From NCBI GenBank assembly GCA_001302725.1, contig LIZU01000129.1, forward strand, positions 1 through 7,012: a DNA stretch of 7,012 bases. Direction: 5' to 3'. Under the pieces are notes generated by a model that was not told where the DNA came from, did not search any database, and saw only the letters and a program-made list of their open reading frames with translations. Position numbers and translations under genes: made by a program. The DNA comes from a candidate division Zixibacteria bacterium DG_27 (GTDB lineage: Bacteria > Zixibacteria > MSB-5A5 > DG-27). Positions 1 to 6,365 of the stretch are shown here, piece by piece; positions within the stretch are counted from its first letter, which is position 1, and each line of letters opens with the position of its first letter.

Positions 1-191
1 ACGTTCTCTCCCTTGTGACCAATATCTATCTTGGCGCCCAGAGAGGCGAGTCGCTGGGTCGTCTCGGAGCCCTTCAAATCGGAGCCGGTGACGGTGTAGC
101 CTAAGTTGAGCAGAACCTCGGCGATTCCCGACATTCCCACTCCGCCGATCCCCACGAAGTGGAGTTTCTTCACTTTGTTGAAAAAGACCAT
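1..191 (-). CDS. murC: MurC, UDP-N-acetylmuramate--L-alanine ligase (5' part only)
   Basis: Cytoplasmic ATP-dependent ligase that adds L-alanine to UDP-MurNAc, the first amino acid of the peptidoglycan stem. Only the first 63 codons are in the window; the gene runs off its left edge. The ATG at 191-189 opens a reading frame with the MurC N-terminal Rossmann signature GIGGVGMSGIAEVL at residues 14-27. It continues with GYTVTGSDLKGSETTQRL and a GAKIDIGH segment, which form the UDP-binding domain 1 typical of MurC. The start is supported by GGAAGG five bases upstream. The ATG at 196-194 is out of frame. The start lies 1 nt after the murG stop, so translation is probably coupled. The ATP-binding and C-terminal domains are not visible. 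The identity is secure despite the short length because the MurC glycine motif differs clearly from those of MurD, MurE and MurF. Confidence 0.95.
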   Translation of the reverse strand, partial: MVFFNKVKKLHFVGIGGVGMSGIAEVLLNLGYTVTGSDLKGSETTQRLASLGAKIDIGHKGEN

Positions 192-202
192 CTCATCCTT
201 CC
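192..202 (-). promoter_or_regulatory. Ribosome binding site of murC
   Basis: GGAAGG at 202-197, five bases before the murC ATG, straddles the final codons of murG. It decides between two nearby ATGs: the one at 196-194 overlaps this site and is out of frame with MurC. Confidence 0.7.
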
Positions 203-1305
203 GCGGCGGGCTTCTTGTCCATAAGCTTCAAAGCTTCTTGCACGATCTTCTGAGTCGCCTCCGGAGACGCCAGTTTGCTGGCACAACCTCCCATCTTCGC
301 CAACAGCGCTGGATTGTTCACCAGCTTCTTGAACTGAGCTTCGAAGTAGAGGTTTTTGAATTCCGACTCGGAGACCACCATTGAGGCTCCCTTTTCCTGA
401 AAATAGCGGGCGTTGCGGTATTGATGCCCCTCGGAGGCAAAGGGATATGGGACCAGCAAAGAGGGCTTGCCCATGAAAGCAAGCTCGCTCAAAGTCAGGG
501 CTCCACTGCGGCAGACGACCAGGTCTGCAGCTGAATAAGCCGCTGACATATTGTCGATGAACCTGAAAAGTCGATGAGGGAAGCCTCGATTTTTCACACT
601 CTTTTGGCACCTCTCAAAATCGATCTCTCCGGTCTGCCAGATGAGCTGCAGCCGTCCGTGATCTTCGATGAAGTCAAAGACCTCCATCAGAATGGTGTTG
701 AGGTTTCTCGCTCCCTGACTCCCCCCTGTCACCAACACTGTCCGGAAATCAGGCTCCAGCTTGAAGAAATCGATGGCCGCCTCCTTATCCAATAAAACAA
801 GCTCTGGACGCAGAGGGTTACCGGTGACGGCAACTCCCTGGGGCTTCTTGAACAGATAAAAGCCCGGCTCGAAGCCCAGACAGATCCTTTCGGCGAACCT
901 CCCCAACAGCTTCGAGGTCAAACCCGGAAGGCAGTTCTGCTCCTGCAGGAGAATCGGGATTTTCATCCTCCAGGCGGCAAGCCCTACCGGAGCGGAGGCG
1001 TATCCACCGGTGACCACCACCAGATCCGGAGAGAACGATTTCAGAAACTTCCTGGCCCCGAGAAAACCTCTGGAGTTTTTGAGGATAAACCTCCAGGGTA
1101 GCCCAAACCCTCTGAAAAGAGGAGAGCATGGGATCCTCTCGAAGCTATATCCATACTTCCCCACTGCTGTCTCTTCGCCTCTTTTGCCCTCGCCGGCGAC
1201 GCCAATCTCAACTCCGGGCAACTGTCTTTTCAGCTCCTCGGCGATGCTTATCGCCGGAAAGAGGTGTCCACCGGTGCCTCCGGTGGCGATTACGATTCTA
1301 TCCAT
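193..1305 (-). CDS. murG: MurG, UDP-GlcNAc:lipid I N-acetylglucosaminyltransferase
   Basis: Peripheral membrane GT-B glycosyltransferase (GT28) that transfers GlcNAc from UDP-GlcNAc to lipid I, giving lipid II on the cytoplasmic face. It has 370 residues, close to the family's roughly 355. The N-terminal acceptor domain has the glycine loop GGTGGH at 9-14, GGYAS at 100-104 and QEQN at 121-124, where HEQN is the common form. TGNPLRPEL (161-169) sits near the domain junction. The C-terminal donor domain has GGSQGARNLN at 194-203, RSGALTLSE at 266-274 with the ribose-contacting Glu expected at 274, and EGHQYRNA at 292-299. The ATG start places the glycine loop at the usual distance from the N-terminus. 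The gene begins 8 nt inside the end of ftsW and is followed 1 nt later by murC, so translational coupling is likely. A GGAG lies 11 nt upstream, a long spacing. The gene appears intact. Confidence 0.98.
   Translation of the reverse strand: MDRIVIATGGTGGHLFPAISIAEELKRQLPGVEIGVAGEGKRGEETAVGKYGYSFERIPCSPLFRGFGLPWRFILKNSRGFLGARKFLKSFSPDLVVVTGGYASAPVGLAAWRMKIPILLQEQNCLPGLTSKLLGRFAERICLGFEPGFYLFKKPQGVAVTGNPLRPELVLLDKEAAIDFFKLEPDFRTVLVTGGSQGARNLNTILMEVFDFIEDHGRLQLIWQTGEIDFERCQKSVKNRGFPHRLFRFIDNMSAAYSAADLVVCRSGALTLSELAFMGKPSLLVPYPFASEGHQYRNARYFQEKGASMVVSESEFKNLYFEAQFKKLVNNPALLAKMGGCASKLASPEATQKIVQEALKLMDKKPAAEG
1268..1286 (-). repeat. Perfect 7-bp inverted repeat in the early codons of murG
   Basis: The arms CCACCGG (1268-1274) and CCGGTGG (1280-1286) pair perfectly around a 5-nt loop. 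In the mRNA this is nucleotides 20-38 of murG, over the codons for the ATGGTGGH glycine loop. The loop side includes an internal GGAGG, which resembles a Shine-Dalgarno core. It may be only a result of Gly/Thr codon choice in a conserved motif, so a regulatory role is unproven. Confidence 0.5.
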
Positions 1306-2467
1306 GGCTCAATTTTCTCCGCAAGGGGACATAGTCACCGTTTAAGAGCCTGGTTTTTGATGAGACGTAACTGCGTCTCATAACTGACAGCAAAAGACCC
1401 ATCCCCACTAGGTTCATGAACAGGGAGGAGCCCCCGTAGCTGATGAACGGGAGAGGCACCCCGGTGACGGGCAAAAGTGCCAGCACCACCCCCAGGTTCA
1501 AGAGGGCGTTGACGGTGAGCACCGTGCCGACTCCGACCGCCAGGAAAAAGCCGCTGTCGTCCGGGGAGCGAGAGGCGATTTCGCACGATTTCCAGCCTAA
1601 GAATAGGTAAAACAAAAGCAGCGCCGACAGTGGCAGGAATCCCAACTCCTCCCCGGCGGAGGCGAAGATGAAGTCGGTGTGCGCTTCCGGCAGGAAAAAC
1701 CACTTCTGCCCCCCCTCTCCCAGGCCCGGGCCCAGAAGGCCGCCACCCGCCAAAGCCAAGGCCGACTGGCGAACCTGGTGAGCGCCATCCAGAGGGTCAC
1801 GAAGAGAATCATAATAAGCATCAATTCGGTCGCGGTGATAGTTGAGTGCGAAAACCATTACTGCGGCTACGATCACGATCGGCAGACACAACAGCAGAAG
1901 CTTTCTGAACTTCATCCCCGCCAGCCACAACAGCGCCAGGACCGAGACGAAGACGATGGCGGTGTTCCCCAGGTGAGGCTCGAACATTATTAGCCCGGAG
2001 ATCAACATCAGAAGGATCAGATAGGGGGTGAGACTCCTTCTGTTCTCGGAGGTGAACGGCTTCCTGTGGGAGACTCTAATCCGACGCGGCAGTGAATAGG
2101 CCAGAAACATCACCGTCGCGTATTTGGCAAGCTCCGAAGGTTGAAACTGATAAGAGCCCGAGTGGATCCACCTCCAGGCGTCGTATTTGGGAGGGAAGAA
2201 AAAGACCGCGACTAATGAAACCAGAGTGAAAAACAAGAGCAAGGGAGAGAGCTTCAGCCAGTAGTGATAGTCGCTCCTCCACAGGAAAACCATAAACAGA
2301 AATCCCAAGAGGGCCCAGACCGACTGTCTCAGGAGGAAATGATAAGGGGAGCCAAAGTCCTTTTCCGCCTTCGCCTGGGAATTGCTGCAGACCAACACCA
2401 GACCGAAGCCAACCCCGAGGACGATGACGAACAGGAGCAGATTATCCGTTTTCGGTTTCGCGGTCAC
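1298..2467 (-). CDS. ftsW: FtsW, SEDS-family septal peptidoglycan glycosyltransferase
   Basis: Polytopic inner-membrane protein that polymerises lipid II at the division septum with a class B PBP partner, normally FtsI. I chose the GTG at 2467-2465 as the start. It overlaps the murD stop by 4 nt (GTGA), has GGGAG/AAGGTGA just upstream, and gives 389 residues. An in-frame ATG at 2527 would add 20 hydrophilic, Pro/Gly-rich residues and overlap murD by 64 nt. After a short polar N-terminus the protein has many hydrophobic segments, consistent with the usual ten helices. Motifs are RWI and QPSELAK around residues 99-115, FEPHLGN at 162-168 (the Asp usual in this motif is His here), GGGLLGPGLG at 241-250, LPEAHTDFIFA at 259-269 and ISYGGSSL at 342-349. 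Asp265 in the HTDF motif corresponds to the essential SEDS catalytic Asp. RodA is the alternative, but cluster position and the LPEAHTDF context favour FtsW. Confidence 0.96.
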   Translation of the reverse strand: MTAKPKTDNLLLFVIVLGVGFGLVLVCSNSQAKAEKDFGSPYHFLLRQSVWALLGFLFMVFLWRSDYHYWLKLSPLLLFFTLVSLVAVFFFPPKYDAWRWIHSGSYQFQPSELAKYATVMFLAYSLPRRIRVSHRKPFTSENRRSLTPYLILLMLISGLIMFEPHLGNTAIVFVSVLALLWLAGMKFRKLLLLCLPIVIVAAVMVFALNYHRDRIDAYYDSLRDPLDGAHQVRQSALALAGGGLLGPGLGEGGQKWFFLPEAHTDFIFASAGEELGFLPLSALLLFYLFLGWKSCEIASRSPDDSGFFLAVGVGTVLTVNALLNLGVVLALLPVTGVPLPFISYGGSSLFMNLVGMGLLLSVMRRSYVSSKTRLLNGDYVPLRRKLSHG

Positions 2468-3849
2468 TTCACCTTCTCCCGTCTGGTTCCCAACGATCCC
2501 CGGTGGGAACGGAAAATCTCCCGGCACAGATCTTTGAAGACCTTTCCCCTCTGTTCATAGTCGTTAAACATATCGAAGCTGGCGCATCCCGGGGAGAGGA
2601 GAACCGTGTCCCCTTCGGAAGCTAACTGCCGGGAGAGTTTAACCGCCTCTTCCATGTCGGCCGCGACCTTTGTGGAGACAGAGTCTCCCAAAGCTTGCTT
2701 AATCTTCTCTTTGGCCTCTCCCACCAAGATCAGGTACTTGACGTTCTTTTTCGCCAGGTCCTTGAGACGTAAGAAATCTCCGCCCTTGTCCTTCCCTCCC
2801 ATAATCAGGACGATCGGAGCCTCGACGCTCTGCAAGGCATACCAGACCGCATCCACATTGGTGGCCTTGGAGTCGTTCACGATCTTGACCCCTTCAACTT
2901 CCAACACCTTCTCCAGGCGGTGTTCGACTCCCTTAAAAGATCTCAGGCTTTCTCTCAGATGCTCGCCATCTATCTCCAAGACCGAGGCCACACAACAGGC
3001 GGCGCAGACGTTGGCCAGGTTGTGAGGGCCTTTGATTCCGATTTCCCAAACCGGTATTATCGGTTCTGCCCTTTCGAGAGTCCTCAGGACAACCTCCTTG
3101 TCCCTTACGAAGGCTCCCTCACCGACCTCCCTTCTTGTGGAGAAGAAAAGAGTCCGCACCCCCTCTTTTATCTTGATGTCCCTTCCGGGGGAGAAAACCG
3201 CACCTCCCCTCGACAGCTCCGGGTCATCAGCGTTCAGTATCGCCACATCCCCGGGTCTCTGATTTTCGAGGATGCGGAGTTTGGCTCTCTTGTACGAGGG
3301 CATATCCGAGTGGCGGTCCAGATGATCCCGGGATATGTTGAGAATTACCGCCACCTCCAGACGCAGGCCATCTATCATCTCAAGCTGAAAGCTGGACAGC
3401 TCCAAAACGATATGACCACCATTCGAGACGGTGGTGGCGACCTCCGAGAAGGGAAGCCCAATGTTGCCGCAGACGGAGACCTCCTTTTTCGCATTCTTCA
3501 GGATGTCTCCCACAAGGGAGACGGTGGTAGTTTTCCCGTTGGAGCCGGTAATTCCCACCAGATGGGCTTCACTGAACCAGCTGGCGATTTCGACTTCGCT
3601 CAAGGTAGCCAATCCCCTTTTCTTCGCCTCCAGCCTACCTTCGATCACCCTTTCGGTATGGCCCCCGGTCTCGAATTCGACTCCCAGCTTCTTGAGTTCC
3701 GAGATGGATTCGCTCAGCTCCTCTTCCCCCTTTATGTCGCTTAGGAAGATCTTCGCCCCGTGTCTTTTCAGGAGCTTGGCCACTGCCAAACCAGAGCGGG
3801 CCATCCCCAGTATCGCGATCTTTTTGCAGATTACCTCACGGAACGTCAT
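2464..3849 (-). CDS. murD: MurD, UDP-MurNAc-L-alanine--D-glutamate ligase, with an apparent internal deletion in domain 1
   Basis: Cytoplasmic ligase that adds D-glutamate to UDP-MurNAc-L-Ala using ATP. It has 461 residues, within the usual 430-470. Domain 1 opens with KIAILGMARSGLAVAKLLKRHG at 10-31 in Rossmann style. The ATP-binding domain has the P-loop GITGSNGKTTT at 99-109, GNIGLP at 128-133, LELSSFQLE at 149-157, RDHLDRH at 174-180, the Lys expected to be carbamylated at 190 (YKRAKLRI) and NADDP at 206-210. The C-terminal domain has HNLAN at 276-280, NDSKATN at 325-331, MGGKDKGGDF at 350-359 and SPGCASFDMF at 419-428. The odd point lies between residues 71 and 72. GGHTERVIEG runs directly into RLEAKKRGLATLSEVEIA, so the intervening strand and SPG loop (ADLIVASPGIAL in E. 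coli) are missing by about 16 residues without a frame break. The start is 7 nt after the mraY stop with AGGA at 3858-3855. All other catalytic motifs are intact. Confidence 0.97.
   Translation of the reverse strand: MTFREVICKKIAILGMARSGLAVAKLLKRHGAKIFLSDIKGEEELSESISELKKLGVEFETGGHTERVIEGRLEAKKRGLATLSEVEIASWFSEAHLVGITGSNGKTTTVSLVGDILKNAKKEVSVCGNIGLPFSEVATTVSNGGHIVLELSSFQLEMIDGLRLEVAVILNISRDHLDRHSDMPSYKRAKLRILENQRPGDVAILNADDPELSRGGAVFSPGRDIKIKEGVRTLFFSTRREVGEGAFVRDKEVVLRTLERAEPIIPVWEIGIKGPHNLANVCAACCVASVLEIDGEHLRESLRSFKGVEHRLEKVLEVEGVKIVNDSKATNVDAVWYALQSVEAPIVLIMGGKDKGGDFLRLKDLAKKNVKYLILVGEAKEKIKQALGDSVSTKVAADMEEAVKLSRQLASEGDTVLLSPGCASFDMFNDYEQRGKVFKDLCREIFRSHRGSLGTRREKVK
2468..2480 (-). promoter_or_regulatory. 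Ribosome binding site supporting the GTG start of ftsW
   Basis: GGGAG at 2480-2476, followed by AAGGTGA at 2475-2469, lies inside the last codons of murD and directly ahead of the GTG at 2467. This strong purine-rich site, together with the GTGA stop/start overlap, is why the GTG is preferred over the ATG at 2527. Confidence 0.7.
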
Positions 3850-3858
3850 GATCGTCCT
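3850..3858 (-). promoter_or_regulatory. Ribosome binding site of murD
   Basis: AGGA at 3858-3855 overlaps the mraY stop codon and sits five bases from the murD ATG. This arrangement fits a ribosome that terminates on mraY and reinitiates on murD. Confidence 0.6.
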
Positions 3859-4942
3859 ATCGGATCTTGAAGGTGGACAGAGTCAGAAGTGCAAAGATGA
3901 TCCCTAAAACCCAGAAGCGCACCACCACCTGGGGCTCCTTCCATCCTAGGAGTTCAAAATGATGGTGCAGCGGCGCCATTTTCAGAATCCTTTTACCGGT
4001 GAGCTTGAAACTCAAAACTTGGAGAATCACCGAGAGGGCCTCCAGGACGAAGACCCCGCCGACTATCACCAGTAAAACCTCCTTTTTGGTCAGTATCGCC
4101 AGAGTCCCCAAAGCTGCGCCCAACGATAAAGCTCCGGTGTCACCCATGAAGACCTGCGCCGGGTGGGAATTGAACCACAAAAAGCCCAGAGCCGCCCCCA
4201 GAAGGGCTCCGCAGTAAACTGTCAGCTCCCCGGCTCCCTCGAAGTAAGTAACCATCAGATAGCTGCTGAAATCGACCCTCCCGGTGATGTAACAGATGGC
4301 CGCAAAGGCCATGGCACATATACCCACCAGCCCGATCGCCAGACCGTCGAGCCCGTCGGTGAGGTTCACGGCGTTGGAACTTCCGGTCACCACTAAAACG
4401 ACAAAGGGTATGTAGAGGAGACCGAACGCCAAGTAGTAATCCTTGAAGAAAGGCAGCTCCGTGGAGGCGTTGAAGTTCCCTGCCGGAGGATAGAGATATA
4501 GAATCCCGCCCAGAAGCAATCCTAAGAGCACCTGCCCCGCGAACTTCTTTCTCGCCACCATCCCCTTCTGCTGTTTCTTCACTGCTTTGAGGTAGTCGTC
4601 CATCAAGCCCACCAGCCCCATCCAAACGGTGGAGAGCAGGATGAGATGAATGAAGCGATTGGTCAAGTCCGCCCACAGGAGGGTCGGGATTACTATTGCA
4701 ACCAGAATCAGAACCCCCCCCATGGTGGGGGTGCCCTCTTTCAAAAGGTGGGTTTTGGGACCGTCACTGCGGATCTTCTCCTGAACCTGGTTTCTCTTCA
4801 GAAAGTGGATGAACATCCTCCCCAGAAGGAAGCTTATGAGCATCGCCGTCACGGTGGCGTAAGCGGTCCGGAAGGTGATGTACCGGAAGAGGTTGAAACC
4901 GGAGATGTATTCGCTGAGAGGAACAAACAGGTGGTACAACAT
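3857..4942 (-). CDS. mraY: MraY, phospho-N-acetylmuramoyl-pentapeptide transferase
   Basis: Integral membrane enzyme that transfers phospho-MurNAc-pentapeptide from the UDP precursor to undecaprenyl phosphate, making lipid I. Its 361 residues match the family (360 in E. coli). The N-terminus has the expected SGFNLFRYITFR stretch (14-25) ahead of the first membrane helix. GTPTMGG lies at 70-76, the Asp pair of the active site at 115-116 (MDDYLK), NLTDGLDGLAIG at 193-204, FMGDTG at 265-270 with the third active-site Asp at 268, and the triple His of APLHHHFELLGW at 326-328. Many hydrophobic segments are consistent with the ten-helix topology. The ATG start follows the murF stop after a single AGA codon in the same frame. 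The upstream Shine-Dalgarno is weak (GAGAG inside the murF end), which suggests reinitiation or coupling. The gene includes a run of eight G on its coding strand (4714-4721), with the frame preserved. Confidence 0.98.
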   Translation of the reverse strand: MLYHLFVPLSEYISGFNLFRYITFRTAYATVTAMLISFLLGRMFIHFLKRNQVQEKIRSDGPKTHLLKEGTPTMGGVLILVAIVIPTLLWADLTNRFIHLILLSTVWMGLVGLMDDYLKAVKKQQKGMVARKKFAGQVLLGLLLGGILYLYPPAGNFNASTELPFFKDYYLAFGLLYIPFVVLVVTGSSNAVNLTDGLDGLAIGLVGICAMAFAAICYITGRVDFSSYLMVTYFEGAGELTVYCGALLGAALGFLWFNSHPAQVFMGDTGALSLGAALGTLAILTKKEVLLVIVGGVFVLEALSVILQVLSFKLTGKRILKMAPLHHHFELLGWKEPQVVVRFWVLGIIFALLTLSTFKIR

Positions 4943-4945
4943 TCT

Positions 4946-6346
4946 CTAATCTCTCTTTTTCTCGAACTGGGATTCGACTCCCTGCACAACCTCCTCCAGC
5001 CCTATCGCTCTGGAAGCCTTCACTAACAGTATGTCACCCGGGGACAACTCAGCACACAGGAAATCGACCACCTCCTCCTTGCGGGAGAAGCTTTCAACTC
5101 TCAGCTCGGCTCCTGCTGCGGAGGCGGCAATCTCGCCTCCCAGTTCGCCGACAGTGACCAGGATATCCAGGTCGGCTTTTGCGGCGAGGTAACCTATCTC
5201 TTGATGGTACACCCTGGTCTCCTCTCCCAGCTCCAGCATATCTCCCAGGACCGCCACCTTCTTCCCTTTGTTCTTCATTTGTGACAGAAGCTCCAGGGCG
5301 TTTTTCATAGAGGTGGGATTGGCGTTGTAGGAGTCGTTCAGGATAGTCAGGCCTCCCACCGAAACCTTTTGCATCCGCATTGGGGTGCCGGCGAACCTCT
5401 CCACACCTCTTTTGATCTCCTGCGGCGTGAGCCCCAGGAGAGTTCCGACCGCGGAGGCCGCCAGGGCGTTATGGATATTGTGGTTTCCTAACACCGACAG
5501 TTTCAGCTCCACTAGATTGTTGAAGGTGAAGGAGGGGTAACCGCTGGAGTTGGAGTGAACCTCCAGCGCGCGGAAATCACAACTGGCGGCGGAGCCGAAG
5601 GTCATCGCCTTCCCCTTCCACCTGGCCACCATATCGAGACAATAGGGGTCGTCTCCGTTCAAGAGGGCTAATGCTCCCTCCGGGAGATTCTGGAGCATCT
5701 CGAATTTGGCCTCCGCCACCTTCTCTACCGATTGCATGAACTCAAGGTGAACCGGCCCCACGTTCAGAATCACCCCGATGTCGGGATGGCCAATCTGGGT
5801 CAGTCTGGCGACCTCCCCGGGACGACTCATCCCCATCTCGAAGATCCCCACCTGGTCGCTTCCGTTAATCTGAAGAATCGACAGCGGGAGACCGAAGAGG
5901 TTATTGTAGTTCCCGATCGACTTTTTGACTCTGAACTTCTCCGAGAGGACCGAGGCGGTCATATCTTTGGCGGTCGTCTTCCCGTTTGCTCCAGTTATCC
6001 CTACCACCTTAAGGTCGAAGAGGCTACGATAGTATTTGGCGAAATCCCCAAGAGCTTTCAGGGTGTCCTCGACGGTGATCACACAGAGGTCGTAAATGGA
6101 AGTGGAGCCTTTCTGGTCCCACCACTCCCTTTTCGCCACCACCATCGAGGCCCCGTTGGAGATCGCCTCCGGGATGAAGTCGTGAGCGTCGAATCTCTCC
6201 CCCCGCAGGGCAAAGAAGACCTCCCCCTCTCTCACCGTCCGAGAGTCAATGGAGATGCTTTTTACTGTCTGCCTCTCGATTGCTTTGGAGTTGGTGGCGG
6301 TCCCTTTGACTGCCCTGATGAAATCTTCCGTTCTGACCGCTTCCAC
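4946..6346 (-). CDS. murF: MurF, UDP-MurNAc-tripeptide--D-alanyl-D-alanine ligase
   Basis: Cytoplasmic ATP-dependent ligase that adds the D-Ala-D-Ala dipeptide to UDP-MurNAc-tripeptide and completes the pentapeptide. It has 466 residues, near the usual 450-460. The N-terminal substrate domain shows SIDSRTVREGEVFFALRGER at 32-51 and DAHDFI at 53-58. The central ATPase domain has the P-loop GITGANGKTT at 116-125, GNYNNLFGLPLSIL at 145-158, EMGMSRPGEVARL at 170-182, NVGPVHLE at 195-202, the conserved Lys in EAKFEM at 214 and NGDDP at 230-234. The C-terminal domain has GNHNIHNALAA at 287-297, NDSYNANPTSM at 337-347, LGDMLELGE at 367-375 and LVKASRAIGLE at 441-451. The start is a GTG with AGGA seven bases upstream, 19 nt after the murE stop. 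No truncation or frameshift is seen. Confidence 0.98.
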   Translation of the reverse strand: MEAVRTEDFIRAVKGTATNSKAIERQTVKSISIDSRTVREGEVFFALRGERFDAHDFIPEAISNGASMVVAKREWWDQKGSTSIYDLCVITVEDTLKALGDFAKYYRSLFDLKVVGITGANGKTTAKDMTASVLSEKFRVKKSIGNYNNLFGLPLSILQINGSDQVGIFEMGMSRPGEVARLTQIGHPDIGVILNVGPVHLEFMQSVEKVAEAKFEMLQNLPEGALALLNGDDPYCLDMVARWKGKAMTFGSAASCDFRALEVHSNSSGYPSFTFNNLVELKLSVLGNHNIHNALAASAVGTLLGLTPQEIKRGVERFAGTPMRMQKVSVGGLTILNDSYNANPTSMKNALELLSQMKNKGKKVAVLGDMLELGEETRVYHQEIGYLAAKADLDILVTVGELGGEIAASAAGAELRVESFSRKEEVVDFLCAELSPGDILLVKASRAIGLEEVVQGVESQFEKKRD

Positions 6347-6357
6347 TGCCGGTTCCT
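6347..6357 (-). promoter_or_regulatory. Ribosome binding site supporting the GTG start of murF
   Basis: AGGA at 6357-6354 is seven bases from the GTG at 6346 and falls in the 19-nt murE/murF spacer, the longest intergenic gap in the window. No competing ATG lies between the murE stop and this GTG. Confidence 0.65.
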
Positions 6358-6365
6358 GCGATTCT

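Noticed and set aside
170..610. 146-codon minus-strand frame across the end of murG and the start of murC
   Set aside because: Out of frame with both real genes and low-complexity in character. The murG and murC frames account for this DNA fully.
2468..2527. Upstream ATG start for ftsW adding 20 residues
   Set aside because: The extension is polar and Pro/Gly-rich, overlaps murD by 64 nt, and codes for the murD C-terminus in another frame. The GTG with GTGA overlap and strong Shine-Dalgarno is a better start.
2920..3744. 274-codon open frame on the plus strand, antisense to murD
   Set aside because: It lies entirely within murD, whose motifs are unmistakable, and shows no recognisable domain or plausible start context. 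It looks like a mirror-frame artefact of murD codon usage.
4140..4676. 178-codon minus-strand frame inside mraY
   Set aside because: Same-strand alternative frame of MraY, rich in Arg, Ser, Gly and His, without membrane segments or motifs.
4714..4731. C-run/G-run inverted repeat around CCATGG, considered as a terminator or operator
   Set aside because: Imperfect pairing with almost no loop, inside mraY, with no following T tract. It is explained by the codons of the conserved GTPTMGG motif.
6347..6365. murE/murF spacer considered as a promoter site
   Set aside because: Only 19 nt and filled by the murF ribosome binding site; no -10 or -35 like elements could fit within it.
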